Below are positions 52,723 to 61,935 of a stretch of 64,000 bases of DNA, one piece after another. Position numbers and translations under genes: made by a program. A model generated the notes under the pieces. That model was not told the origin of the DNA and did no database searches. It was given only the letters and a program-made list of their open reading frames with translations. The stretch covers positions 2,367,501 through 2,431,500 of the forward strand of contig NZ_CP018194.1 in NCBI RefSeq assembly GCF_001889545.1. Reading direction: 5' to 3'. Position 1 is the first letter of the stretch. The number at the start of each line of letters is the position of its first letter. Source of the DNA: Granulibacter bethesdensis. GTDB taxonomy: Bacteria > Pseudomonadota > Alphaproteobacteria > Acetobacterales > Acetobacteraceae.

Positions 52723-53640
52723 TTACTCCCCATTCATACCGGGAGAGCAAACATCTGGCTGAGTACATGGATACACTGATCGTTCAGCTTTTTTTTCGTT
52801 GCCCCGCAACTCAAGCACACGATTCAACTCCGCCCCCAGCAAAATCGCGTAAATAACAGACCAGAACCATATCATGACACCGACAACCGCACTTAACGGC
52901 CCATAAGTGGCATCATAAGGCGCCAGACGGGCAATATACAGGCTCACCAACAAAGAAACGATGACAAACAGCAGGGACGCAATCACCGAACCTGCCGTGA
53001 TCCAGCGCCATGTTACCTTCATCCGGCTTGGGCCATACCGATAAAGCAGGGATATCGAGAACAGCAGAAACAGCAACAGCAGACCTATGCCCGCTGCTCT
53101 GGTCAGATACTCCCCGTATCCCGACATGCCCGTAAAGGAGATAATGGCGGGCAGAGCCACCAGCAGAGCCAACGAAATAACCCCCGCCAGCAGGGCCGCC
53201 AGTGTCATCAGCAAGCCGACCAACTGGACACGCAGGAACGAGCGACTTTCTTTTTCCTCATACGCAATATTCAGGGCAGACATCATGGCCTTGATGCCGG
53301 TCGAGGACGACCAGAATGCAAAGCCCGCACTGAACAGCGCACCGAAACCCAGTGTCTTCCGAGATTGAGCAACCAGCCAGTCAATCCGGTTTTCAACCAG
53401 TTCAAAGGCACCAGGGGGCAACAGCTCCGGCAGATGATCAAGCTGCGGCCTGATCGTGGCGGGATCGAGCAACAGGCCATACACAAAAATCAACATGGTC
53501 ATGGTCGGGAACAATGCCAGCGTGGCATAAAATGCGCAGCCAGCCGCGATCAGCGACATCTGGTCGCCGATCATTTTCCGCCCTGTTCCAATGATAACAG
53601 TGCGCCAGTTACTCCAGAAAGCACGAGGCGGTTTTGTCAC
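52723..53640 (-). CDS. YihY/BrkB-family inner-membrane protein
   Basis: A 305-residue protein with about six helices. IGDQMSLIAAGCAFYATLALFPTMTMLIFVYGLL, FGALFSAGFAFWSSSTGIKAMMSALNIAYEEKESRSFLRV and GPLSAVVGVMIWFWSVIYAILLGAELN are the BrkB signature in pieces. Despite old links to virulence and RNase BN, the family function is unsettled. It is the last GC-rich gene before the AT-rich spacer leading into the glycosylation island. Confidence 0.88.
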   Translation of the reverse strand: MTKPPRAFWSNWRTVIIGTGRKMIGDQMSLIAAGCAFYATLALFPTMTMLIFVYGLLLDPATIRPQLDHLPELLPPGAFELVENRIDWLVAQSRKTLGFGALFSAGFAFWSSSTGIKAMMSALNIAYEEKESRSFLRVQLVGLLMTLAALLAGVISLALLVALPAIISFTGMSGYGEYLTRAAGIGLLLLFLLFSISLLYRYGPSRMKVTWRWITAGSVIASLLFVIVSLLVSLYIARLAPYDATYGPLSAVVGVMIWFWSVIYAILLGAELNRVLELRGNEKKAERSVYPCTQPDVCSPGMNGE

Positions 53641-53903
53641 CTGGCCCTTCCATTCTCACCATACGATACAGAGTTCTGCCCAATAGCAGATTTCTGTATC
53701 GCTTATGCATATCCTTCCCCGACAAATCGCAAAATACCCCCGCCTGCCAAGCAAAAACCGGGGCGGATGATCAAAAAACAATATTTGTCGAGGATTTTAG
53801 TGAAAACAGAAAATATAGTATAAAATAATATAAAAAATTTCTTTTAATTTTCACATATTAAAATAAAAATTTTCTATTTTTAATATTGCACTTTATAGCG
53901 GCT
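53641..53903. other. AT-rich spacer at the left edge of the low-GC island
   Basis: This 263-bp gap has no supported gene. From about 53770 to 53890 it is very AT-rich, with runs of A and T and an imperfect AT hairpin near 53858-53886 that may end transcription of the regulator gene on the minus strand. The left part carries the promoter region of the BrkB gene. Confidence 0.5.
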
Positions 53904-54596
53904 TCAGGCTGCAGCCTCTTCTTTTTCCTCTGCAACCAGACGATAGCCCTGCTTTCTTACGGAGAAAATTGTCAAGCCAGAATGCACGGCTGATAGTTTC
54001 TGTCTCAAACGGCAGACATTGACCCGAACCAAAGTAGGATCACGCACCGTCGTATTGGGGCTGAGATGTCTCATGATCAATGCAATGGAACAGGCGTCAC
54101 CCGCGTTCTGCGCCAGAATATGCAATAATGAGAACTCCTGCGGCGTCAGAGTCAGGTATTCCTGTCCGACCCTGGCTGTACGACGCTGCACATCCAGCAG
54201 AACCTGCCCAACCTGCAATTCCCGGTGCAGAGTCCAGCGGCTGGGAACTTTCATACGCACCATAATGCGCGCCTGAAGCTCTTTGGCGACGACATCCTTC
54301 GGGAAAACCTCATCGGCCCCTTCCGTCAGACACCTGACCCGTGCCTCCACCTCTCCCACGCCCAGGACAATAATGGGAATTGTCTCGTCGACCAGTCGCA
54401 CCTGACCTACCGCAACATCCGGAGGCAAAGATAAGGCTGCACCCTCAATGATAACGAGATTGCAATCATTATCCTGAAGGTTCTTGACCAGTTCCGGAGG
54501 ATCCTGTGTCGAAGAAATATCCCATTTGCCGCCAGGCATACTACTAAGCAACTCATTGACAAGATTGCTTACATTACCAAGGACAAGCGCTTTCAT
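53904..54596 (-). CDS. OmpR/CtrA-type regulator with phosphomimetic pseudo-receiver
   Basis: A 230-residue regulator with an N-terminal receiver-like domain (1-115) and an OmpR winged helix (130-225: YLTLTPQEFSLLHILAQNAGD; DPTLVRVNVCRLRQKL; FSVRKQGYRLV). The receiver lacks the acidic pair after the first strand (LVLGNVS), and at the phosphoacceptor position it has Glu51 (LVIIEG) instead of Asp. The later lysine (VFPKDV) is kept. It is likely phosphorylation-independent. A codon at 54626 would add ten residues. It ends the glycosyltransferase run and may control it. Confidence 0.85.
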   Translation of the reverse strand: MKALVLGNVSNLVNELLSSMPGGKWDISSTQDPPELVKNLQDNDCNLVIIEGAALSLPPDVAVGQVRLVDETIPIIVLGVGEVEARVRCLTEGADEVFPKDVVAKELQARIMVRMKVPSRWTLHRELQVGQVLLDVQRRTARVGQEYLTLTPQEFSLLHILAQNAGDACSIALIMRHLSPNTTVRDPTLVRVNVCRLRQKLSAVHSGLTIFSVRKQGYRLVAEEKEEAAA

Positions 54597-54638
54597 TGAA
54601 ACAATCTCGCCAGAATAAGAAGTCATTGTCGACCCAAA

Positions 54639-57203
54639 CTAAATATTAATAGCAAGTTTAGAATAATCAGTGAGAACAGAACGTTTTTTCATAATATCTC
54701 TGGCCGAAATACTCTCAAGCCAGTGCCAGATCACAGGTTCCGGATCATTCAGCGCATGAAATGGCTGCATGCTGGTCGAAAAATGCGGATTAAAGAATGG
54801 ATCATGACTTAGAACCTCTCCCCACCTTTCCAACATGATCTGGGTTTCCTTGAAAAATCTGCGCTCCTGAGCAGGGCGGACATCATCTCCTCTGCTCAGA
54901 GACTCATGGTGCTCTGCAAAAAACTCAGGCGTGTAGATAATGGTGTATCCGGCCGCCCTTAATCTAAGACAAAGATCAATATCGTTGAACGCAACAGCCA
55001 ACTTTGCTTCGTCAAAACAGCCAATTTCATTAAATGCCGTGGCTCTGACCAGCATGCCGGCTGCTGTCACGGCAGACATTTCCTGTGTAAAATTGGCCCT
55101 TCCACCATATCCGCCCTGATCGCCGGGTAAGCCGGTATGCACATGCCCGGCCACACCACCTATACCCAGTACAACGCCGCCATGTTGAATAGTGCCATTC
55201 GGATAAACAAATTTTCCACCAACTGCCCCGACCCGAGGATCAACCTCTGCCTCTGCGACAAGACGATAAAGCCAGTCAGGAGTAAGGACAAATAAATCGT
55301 TGTTTAAAAATACATAATAATCAGCAGGATATGACCCACAGGCAATATTATTGAGCAAGGAATAATTAAACGGTATTTCTTGCCGAATTATTTTAATATT
55401 GGAATGCAGCGCGGCATAATCCTGCAAAAGCGATACATTCGGGTCGGTAGACCAGTTATCAACCAAAACAATCTGATAATTGGTATAATTCGTTTTTTCG
55501 ATAATGTTTTTGACACATGTGAGCGTAACGTCAATCTGATCCTTGAAAGGAATGACGATACTAACACTCGGGGTGTTATTCGTTTTCCAATCAATCTTAT
55601 AAAGGGTCATCCCATATCTTGTTGACACATCTGCCTTAAGGCCTCGGCGCTCCAGATGTCGCGACACACATTGAAGCCCGGCTTCAATCGCATATGGCTT
55701 TGCACCGATATCGCCAGCAGTTGACCCAGGCGTAATACGCCAATGGTACAGAATTTCAGGAACATGGAATACTTCGGATGGTTCCAGACGTTCCGCAATC
55801 CGCAACAGCATGTCATGATCCTGCGCACCATCGAACTGCTTGTTGAACGGACCTACACTATTAATGACATCTCGCTGCACAAGAACGAAATGGCATATAT
55901 AGTTTACCTCAAGTAAAAGACGATAATTCCAGTCCGGCTTGAAGGCCGGATCCCTGAAAAAGCCACTATCGTCAATTTTATCTTCATCACTGTAAAGCAG
56001 TTTTGCGCCCGTGGCCTCTGCGGAAGCAATCATGATATCCAGAGCGCTGGGCTCAAGAAGATCATCATGGTCAAGAAATGCGATCCAGCTGCCATTAGCA
56101 GCTTTTAGGCCCAGATTACTGGCTTCGCTGATCCCACTGTTTTTACGGGTGGTCAGATGCTGAATACGGGAATCAGCCTGCGCAAATTGTTGCAACAAAT
56201 CCTTTAAATCTTCTTGTCCACTGCAATCATCAATCAGTATCAGTTCCCAATTCTGATATGTCTGCGCTATGACAGACTCAACAGCCAGAATAAAATCAGA
56301 CAGGCGCGGCTTGTATACAGGGCAGATTATACTGACCAAAGGAGCAGTTTTACGCCTTGAATCCAGACGGATCATCGAAGAATCATTAAGAGCCTTCGTA
56401 TATTTTCTTGCCCAGGTATCGTAATCATCGATATTATATCGATATGTTGGCAGCAGATCTTCAATTTGAGACCGTAACGCCGTCAGCTGACGGTGTAACG
56501 TTGCAACCATATCAGATATTTCGACAATATTTGCTTCCTGTTTATCAGTCAGAATAGACGTCACATAGGGGCTGCCATCCAGTTCGATATTTTCCGGCAT
56601 TTTAAAAAAGCGGAATGTCTGGCTGAATGGTTTGGCAACCGGAAAAACAGGCCTGTATTCAAAACCGCAGCGTGGATCCGCACTGAGCGCACGTCCGACA
56701 TCACTGCGATAGCGATTGGCACGCAGCAGGGCCACTGTCTGGCCCTCACATTCCACACGCAATTGGCAGTTCCCGGCAAATTGTTGCGGATCTTCCGCTG
56801 TATTTTCCAGAATCCAGCCCCGGAAAGCACCGCGCTGATACCCATCAATGGAGCTTCTGAATTCGGGAACCCAACTCATCTGAAAAGAAACAGAAGCGTT
56901 CAGTACATTGTTCCATAACAGCGGGACTGAAATTCCTCCCTCTGTCATCATTTCAAAATAATGTGTTTCGCCATCTCTGAAACGGCCTGGAACACTAATC
57001 GTGAATCCGACCAGTGCATGAGGGAAACCGGCAGCAGAAACGTCGGGGCGCGATTCATCACAGGTAATACGCTGTATTTCCTGACCATCCAAAACAATAA
57101 TAGCCTTCAATGAAGAATTAGGGGTAGCAGGATCATGAGCCCACCCCTTTATAAGGCCACCTTCAATAGAATCTATAATACAGGATAGATTATTCTTGAT
57201 CAT
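54639..57203 (-). CDS. Large two-domain family 2 glycosyltransferase
   Basis: An 854-residue cytoplasmic or membrane-bound glycosyltransferase. Residues 1-210 hold two related beta-rich modules, a coiled coil lies at about 225-250, the first GT-A domain starts at 288 (PLVSIICPVYKPRLSDF; DHDD at 378-381; YSDEDKI), and a second starts near 556 (VSIVIPFKDQIDVTL; FLNNDLFVL; CFDEAKLAVAFNDIDLCLRLRAAGY). Two active domains suggest alternate addition of sugars to a polysaccharide. GC is clearly below the window average. It is followed by the regulator gene 12 bp on. Confidence 0.88.
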   Translation of the reverse strand: MIKNNLSCIIDSIEGGLIKGWAHDPATPNSSLKAIIVLDGQEIQRITCDESRPDVSAAGFPHALVGFTISVPGRFRDGETHYFEMMTEGGISVPLLWNNVLNASVSFQMSWVPEFRSSIDGYQRGAFRGWILENTAEDPQQFAGNCQLRVECEGQTVALLRANRYRSDVGRALSADPRCGFEYRPVFPVAKPFSQTFRFFKMPENIELDGSPYVTSILTDKQEANIVEISDMVATLHRQLTALRSQIEDLLPTYRYNIDDYDTWARKYTKALNDSSMIRLDSRRKTAPLVSIICPVYKPRLSDFILAVESVIAQTYQNWELILIDDCSGQEDLKDLLQQFAQADSRIQHLTTRKNSGISEASNLGLKAANGSWIAFLDHDDLLEPSALDIMIASAEATGAKLLYSDEDKIDDSGFFRDPAFKPDWNYRLLLEVNYICHFVLVQRDVINSVGPFNKQFDGAQDHDMLLRIAERLEPSEVFHVPEILYHWRITPGSTAGDIGAKPYAIEAGLQCVSRHLERRGLKADVSTRYGMTLYKIDWKTNNTPSVSIVIPFKDQIDVTLTCVKNIIEKTNYTNYQIVLVDNWSTDPNVSLLQDYAALHSNIKIIRQEIPFNYSLLNNIACGSYPADYYVFLNNDLFVLTPDWLYRLVAEAEVDPRVGAVGGKFVYPNGTIQHGGVVLGIGGVAGHVHTGLPGDQGGYGGRANFTQEMSAVTAAGMLVRATAFNEIGCFDEAKLAVAFNDIDLCLRLRAAGYTIIYTPEFFAEHHESLSRGDDVRPAQERRFFKETQIMLERWGEVLSHDPFFNPHFSTSMQPFHALNDPEPVIWHWLESISARDIMKKRSVLTDYSKLAINI

Positions 57204-57230
57204 GAAATATTGCTTTTTGACATGGTTGAA

Positions 57231-58634
57231 TTACGTTTTTCTTTTCAGTGAGCCAAGTTCAAGGCGCATTTGTTCAAAAACATTTTTCCAGTCGCCGGAA
57301 TCTGACTGACGAAACAAACGCGCAGTCGGATACCAAGGGGATGTATCCCGACCAATCAACCATCTCCATTCAGCGACATGAGGTAATATCAACCATAAAG
57401 GTACACCGATCGCACCAGCCAGGTGGGCCACCGAAGTGTCGATACTGATGACCAGATCCAACCCGGCCATAATCGCCATGGTGTCTTCAAAGCTTTTGAC
57501 TTCGAGGCTGAGATGCACCACAGGCGCAACCCCATAAAATTCACCCACCTGCGACTGCGATGGCCCCTTCTGCAGAATCACGAAGGCAACATCCGGGCAG
57601 TTAGCCAGAGCCTCGAATTCCTTCAGCTGTACAGAACGCTTCCAGTCATTTTTATGCGTGGGTCGACCAGCCCATACAATGCCAATTCTTTTGAAACGAG
57701 AGGGCAGTATTTTATCCAGCTTTGCTGACCAGGCTGCTTTTTTTTCTTCATCCACATACAGATAGGGAACGCGATTTGGAATATTATCAAGCGTGATATC
57801 AAAAATACGTGGCAATCCCGTAATAGGAAGCCAAGCTTTATAGTCACCGATATCGTTCCAGTTAACGAAACAACGTGCTTCCGGGCATATCATTTGCAGC
57901 AGAGGCTTGAGTTCAGGACTGCATCCTACAGATACTTTTGAGCACCTCTCCAGAACACGGGGAATGAGCCGACCAAACTGGATGGCATCCCCAAATCCCT
58001 GATCTGCGACCAGCAGAAGTGTCTCATCTTCTTCGAACCGCGATCCGTCCCATTGAGGTTTATCTGTATAAGGAATAGGCGGCGCTGCATCAGGAATACG
58101 GAATCTCCATTCGTATTCCTCCCATCCTTCCCTGAATTCTCCATTCTGGAGCAGGGCTTCAGAAAGACCGAAATGAGCGCCTGCCATATCAGGCACGATT
58201 GACAGGGCCGCCCGAAAGCTCTTCTGCGCCTCTGCGTTCAGTCCGGCATCCATTTCCACAATCGCCAGATTATGAAGTGCTTCGCCATCTCCCGGATTCA
58301 GTTCGACTGCCCGTCTGGCGGTTACCAGCGCCTCATCCAGCTTTCCGCAGAGCCGGTAGAACTCGCATATATTGCGAATATAAAGGGGCGTATTAACCCC
58401 ACAAAGAATGGACTGCTCTGCATAAGCCAATGCCTGCTGCATATTTCCTTTTTTATAGGAAATAACAGCCATCAGATGCAGGGCATCCGCATGGTGCGGA
58501 TGCTGCTTCAGAATTGTCTGCAAAAGGCTTTCAGCTCTGTCAATCCGGCCGGCTTCATCATGCCGGATTGCAGCCTCGAAGATCTCGCCGACGCCCAGCG
58601 AAACCTGATCCGGCGCTATAGATAAATCAGACAT
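57231..58634 (-). CDS. TPR protein with GT9-like glycosyltransferase domain
   Basis: A 467-residue protein. TPR units fill about 10-190 (AESLLQTILKQHPHHADALHLMAVISYKKGNMQQALAYAEQSI), followed by a glycosyltransferase domain with LLVADQGFGDAIQFGRLIPRVLE, RIGIVWAGRPTHKNDWKRSV and LDLVISIDTSVAHLAGAIGVPLWLILP, then WRWLIGRDTSPWYPTARLFRQ. These are the family of TPR-linked heptosyltransferase-like enzymes often found beside surface-glycan or flagellin modification genes. The start overlaps the upstream stop by eight bases; 58646 is an alternative. Confidence 0.87.
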   Translation of the reverse strand: MSDLSIAPDQVSLGVGEIFEAAIRHDEAGRIDRAESLLQTILKQHPHHADALHLMAVISYKKGNMQQALAYAEQSILCGVNTPLYIRNICEFYRLCGKLDEALVTARRAVELNPGDGEALHNLAIVEMDAGLNAEAQKSFRAALSIVPDMAGAHFGLSEALLQNGEFREGWEEYEWRFRIPDAAPPIPYTDKPQWDGSRFEEDETLLLVADQGFGDAIQFGRLIPRVLERCSKVSVGCSPELKPLLQMICPEARCFVNWNDIGDYKAWLPITGLPRIFDITLDNIPNRVPYLYVDEEKKAAWSAKLDKILPSRFKRIGIVWAGRPTHKNDWKRSVQLKEFEALANCPDVAFVILQKGPSQSQVGEFYGVAPVVHLSLEVKSFEDTMAIMAGLDLVISIDTSVAHLAGAIGVPLWLILPHVAEWRWLIGRDTSPWYPTARLFRQSDSGDWKNVFEQMRLELGSLKRKT

Positions 58635-60423
58635 TGGCATTTTCAATGCTGGGTTCGCTCACGAGAGCCTCAAATCCTCTCGCCTGGATCAGGTTGGAAA
58701 GGATTTTGGATGCTTCAGCCAGATAAGCAGAAAATGGTTCATATCCCATCATCTGAGGCAGAGTAAGGGAATGCTGTCGACCATAGACAGGCTCGAAGCT
58801 GACGAAATTCGTGATCCGCTCACAAGCCATGGATTGGTTCTGCAGCAGATCCGAAATTTTGACCGGCAGATATTTCAGGACAAAATTGCTGCGCATATGT
58901 TCAACAATGTCTGACATTGCTTTGACATATTCAGCGGCCCCTTCAATCGTCCCGTCATATTCCAGCAATACCGGCGTGCTGGAAGCAAATTTCCGCACCG
59001 CAGAGGACAGAGGGTGATCAATAAGATGAATGATCGGCGCATAAGGAAAAAGAAGGGCGATCAGGCCGATTTGCGTTTCATCAAGTGGATCAATATTCAC
59101 GATCCAGTTGCTCTTATCCTGTCCCTGCGCCTGGACTGACTGGAAATACTCCTGCAGCTTTTCCCTGATTGTTCTCAGGCTTGAAACACGATCAGCCATC
59201 CAGAGATCAGCCAGGGCCTCAGGATAGGCATAAGGCGATGCCATCATCTCTGGCAAACGCTCTACCAGACTTGAGAGCACTGGCCCCAATGCAATGGTTG
59301 GCGCAGAGATAGCTGAGGCAATCCATTTTCCGAACGGAGCAGTTACCTGAGAAGAGGCTCCCACCACAAAGATCGGCTGTATACCGCCGCTGAATTCTTT
59401 TTCAACAGCACTCATCAGCCCAAGTTTGGTAGCAGTAAAAAAGTTTTTAAGCCGTTCAACATAACCGCCCAAGCCGACCGGGCCGACACCCACCGGCGCG
59501 TCCGGGGCACGGCCACCTTCCTGCCAGGCTGCAAAAGCGTCTTCATAACGAGCCAACCCGTAAAGAATATGACCGCGCTCCTTCCATTCAAAGAAGCTGC
59601 GGGTGATATCTTCACCAGGAAGGGCATCCAAAACTTCCAGAGCCTGGGCTGCAAGACCAAGTTCATTGAGAACAGATGCATATTGGATAGCCAGAAAACG
59701 GTTTTCTCCTGCTTTTTCATAAGCCTGAGACAAGATTTCCCGAGCTTTTTCCAGCCGTCCCGCTTTTTTTTCCAGTAAAGCATGACCGATTACGGTTTGT
59801 GGAACATCAGGCGCAAGGCTGAGCGATTGCTCATATGAACTGGCAGCTTCCTCAAACCGCCCCTGCAACGTCAGATTCCATCCGAGATTGGCCAGAATGA
59901 TCGCATCGGGCTGGTCGATCATGGCTATCGTATGCCGATAGCATGCCTCACCACCAATCAACTCACCTGCTTCGCTCAGGATCATCCCAAGCACGTTATG
60001 GGCGTCAGCAAGGGCGGGATCCGCACGGATCGCCATGCGTGCAACCCGCTCTGCATCTTTCAGTTCACGGGCTTCCATATGCAGCCTGGCCAACTGTGTC
60101 AGCTGGACGGCCAGATTGGGATTGGCCTTCACCAGACGTGAGAGCAGCGCCTTTGCAGCGCTGTGATTATTCTGTGCCAGACGGATCTGGCTTAACATTA
60201 ACAGAGCATCCGGATCATAAGGAGACAGATCCAGAACGGCCAGGCTGAGTTCTTCAGCAACGGCGGCATTACCTATTTTAAATGCCTGACGCGCCCGCTC
60301 GGTCGTGGGGGCCAGATAAACCGCGCTATTGGCTGCCACCATTGAAACCGGCTCAACCAAACAGCAGCGAACCGCCCGCAACCCACTACCACAATGGCAC
60401 ATAACAGAAGGATCAATCGACAT
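58627..60423 (-). CDS. TPR protein with degenerate sulfotransferase domain
   Basis: A 598-residue protein. An N-terminal CHCGSGLRAVRCC zinc-type motif (residues 9-21, SEC-C-like) is followed by TPR repeats (about 40-300). The C-terminal region (about 345-590) aligns in pattern with TPR-linked sulfotransferases, but the PAPS loop usually read as PRSGTT is ASSQVTA after PIFVVG. The later LIDHPLSSAVRKFASS replaces the RNPLD-type motif. It may be an inactive scaffold or use another donor. It is the first gene of the island operon with GAGGT before the ATG. Confidence 0.8.
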   Translation of the reverse strand: MSIDPSVMCHCGSGLRAVRCCLVEPVSMVAANSAVYLAPTTERARQAFKIGNAAVAEELSLAVLDLSPYDPDALLMLSQIRLAQNNHSAAKALLSRLVKANPNLAVQLTQLARLHMEARELKDAERVARMAIRADPALADAHNVLGMILSEAGELIGGEACYRHTIAMIDQPDAIILANLGWNLTLQGRFEEAASSYEQSLSLAPDVPQTVIGHALLEKKAGRLEKAREILSQAYEKAGENRFLAIQYASVLNELGLAAQALEVLDALPGEDITRSFFEWKERGHILYGLARYEDAFAAWQEGGRAPDAPVGVGPVGLGGYVERLKNFFTATKLGLMSAVEKEFSGGIQPIFVVGASSQVTAPFGKWIASAISAPTIALGPVLSSLVERLPEMMASPYAYPEALADLWMADRVSSLRTIREKLQEYFQSVQAQGQDKSNWIVNIDPLDETQIGLIALLFPYAPIIHLIDHPLSSAVRKFASSTPVLLEYDGTIEGAAEYVKAMSDIVEHMRSNFVLKYLPVKISDLLQNQSMACERITNFVSFEPVYGRQHSLTLPQMMGYEPFSAYLAEASKILSNLIQARGFEALVSEPSIENANV

Positions 60424-60949
60424 AGCAATACCTCAAAAAATAAAAATCTTTACCGCATTTTGTTTATGTGAAATTGGTTTTGCGAATATATCCAATCATT
60501 TTAAAATTATAAATTTATTTATTTATATGATTCTATAAACTATTAAAAATGAGGAAAAATTATTTACTTCGACATATTATATCCTATCAGGAAACGACCG
60601 CGTTACGATAGCTTCAGAGTTATCTGTAACCGCATTTGATATTCCGATTAAAGGAAACATAATAGCTTTTGCAACCTTAAATTGAGTTTTGTTAGGTAAA
60701 TTGATTTTTGTTATAATTAATTATATTTGTTACTTTATTCACATCTTTAAAATTAGGTTTTTATTCCAGTAAGATTAACTTCAAACCGACCAAAAGCGTT
60801 ACAAAATATTATTTAAATAGATGAAATTTTAATCTTGGTAACATAATAGTTTTAAAAATCGATACCCAAGAAAATCTAAAAAATAACCTTTTGGCCCTGC
60901 TTAATAATTTTATATTAGTTTGGGATCAATACAGGGCCATCAGAGCTTT
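60424..60949. other. AT-rich 526-bp spacer at the right edge of the low-GC island
   Basis: No gene is supported here on either strand. Base composition is strikingly AT-rich with many A and T runs. It must contain the promoter of the minus-strand TPR/glycosyltransferase operon, though AT richness gives too many -10-like hexamers to choose. A terminator-like dyad lies at 60893-60938. The sharp composition change suggests an acquired segment boundary. Confidence 0.6.
60893..60938 (-). terminator. Possible terminator of the 73-residue gene
   Basis: GGCCCTG (60893-60899) and CAGGGCC (60932-60938) are a perfect 7-bp inverted repeat with a long 32-base AT-rich loop. On the minus strand AAAAGGTTATTTTTT follows. 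It lies just after the stop at 60950. The long loop weakens the call. Confidence 0.4.
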
Positions 60950-61171
60950 TTAACGAACGACCTCCCGTTCCCCTCGAATATGCCGTGCAGCCCGCTCCAG
61001 GCCGGCCGCAATTGATCCACGGGTGCCGACATTATCTTCCCGCGCACCCTGCGCCAGCACACGTCCCAGATCAGCAAGGCATTCCCCGATCTCCCGCACA
61101 GCCAGACGGAGATAATCATCCTGAAGATGGGGGGGTAGGGGTTCAAGGGTCAGTTCAGGGGATGACGCCAT
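60950..61171 (-). CDS. Small hypothetical protein (73 residues)
   Basis: A 73-residue acidic-to-neutral helical protein, MASSPELTLEPLPPHLQDDYLRLAVREIG and so on, with a predicted helix-rich middle and a charged end. AAGGAGTG lies eight bases before the ATG at 61171, a very good ribosome site, and GC use matches the flanking core genes. No domain is recognised. It sits between the low-GC island and the aldolase gene. Confidence 0.6.
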   Translation of the reverse strand: MASSPELTLEPLPPHLQDDYLRLAVREIGECLADLGRVLAQGAREDNVGTRGSIAAGLERAARHIRGEREVVR

Positions 61172-61250
61172 GACTTTTCACTCCTTATGCGTGTTCAGCT
61201 GAAGTCAGAATCATACAGACTTCCCGCTTGGCGGAAACTGTTCTTACAGC

Positions 61251-61931
61251 TTAGGGCTTCTGTTTTTCCTGAAGCCCGTACCCTTGGAAACGAGCGCGTG
61301 TTTCTGCCAGTTCTCGCGGCGAAAGCAGAACCGGCCCACCGATTTGAAGGCTGTGCCAATATTGCCTGGCCAGCGTTTCCAGCTCCACCCCCAGCCACAA
61401 CGCCTGACGCAGATCCGTGCCACAGACCACCATTCCATGATTGGCCAGCAGACAAGCCTTGCGTCCATCCAGTGCGGAGAGGGCCAGCTCAGCCAATTCT
61501 GCCGTACCGAATGTTGCATAGGGAGCGCACCGTATGTCATCTCCGCCGAAGCAGGTGATCATATAATGACAGGATGGAATGGACCGTCTCGCCATAGCCA
61601 GCGCGGTGCAGAATACCGGATGCGCGTGCAGGACGGCCCCGACTTCCGGCCGTGAGCACAGGATGCCATGATGGAAACGCCATTCTGTCGATGGCTTGCA
61701 TGGCCCCTCCCACCTGCCAGTGTCATCCTCCAGTGGCATGGAAGCGACCATATCGGGCATCATTTCGTCATAAGGAATTGCTGAGGGGGAAATCAGCATC
61801 CGGTTTCCCCAACGCAGGCTGATATTTCCGGCCGTTCCCTGATTGATTCCCAGAGAAGTCATAGCCCGGCACGCATCCACCAGCGCGCGCCGGGCCGAGG
61901 ATTCATCATGCATTCCGTCCGCACCTGCCAC
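61251..61931 (-). CDS. Class II aldolase/adducin-family protein
   Basis: A 226-residue zinc-dependent aldolase of the L-fuculose-phosphate aldolase group. GINQGTAGNISLRWGNRMLISPSAIPYD is the phosphate-binding opening, STEWRFHHGI carries the catalytic acid, VLHAHPVFCTALA the zinc histidines and LLANHGMVVCG the third. Family members cleave fuculose or ribulose phosphates or act in methionine salvage; the substrate is not determined. GTG at 61931 lies four bases after the debranching-enzyme stop; an ATG at 61913 is an alternative. Confidence 0.88.
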   Translation of the reverse strand: MAGADGMHDESSARRALVDACRAMTSLGINQGTAGNISLRWGNRMLISPSAIPYDEMMPDMVASMPLEDDTGRWEGPCKPSTEWRFHHGILCSRPEVGAVLHAHPVFCTALAMARRSIPSCHYMITCFGGDDIRCAPYATFGTAELAELALSALDGRKACLLANHGMVVCGTDLRQALWLGVELETLARQYWHSLQIGGPVLLSPRELAETRARFQGYGLQEKQKP

Positions 61932-61935
61932 TTTG

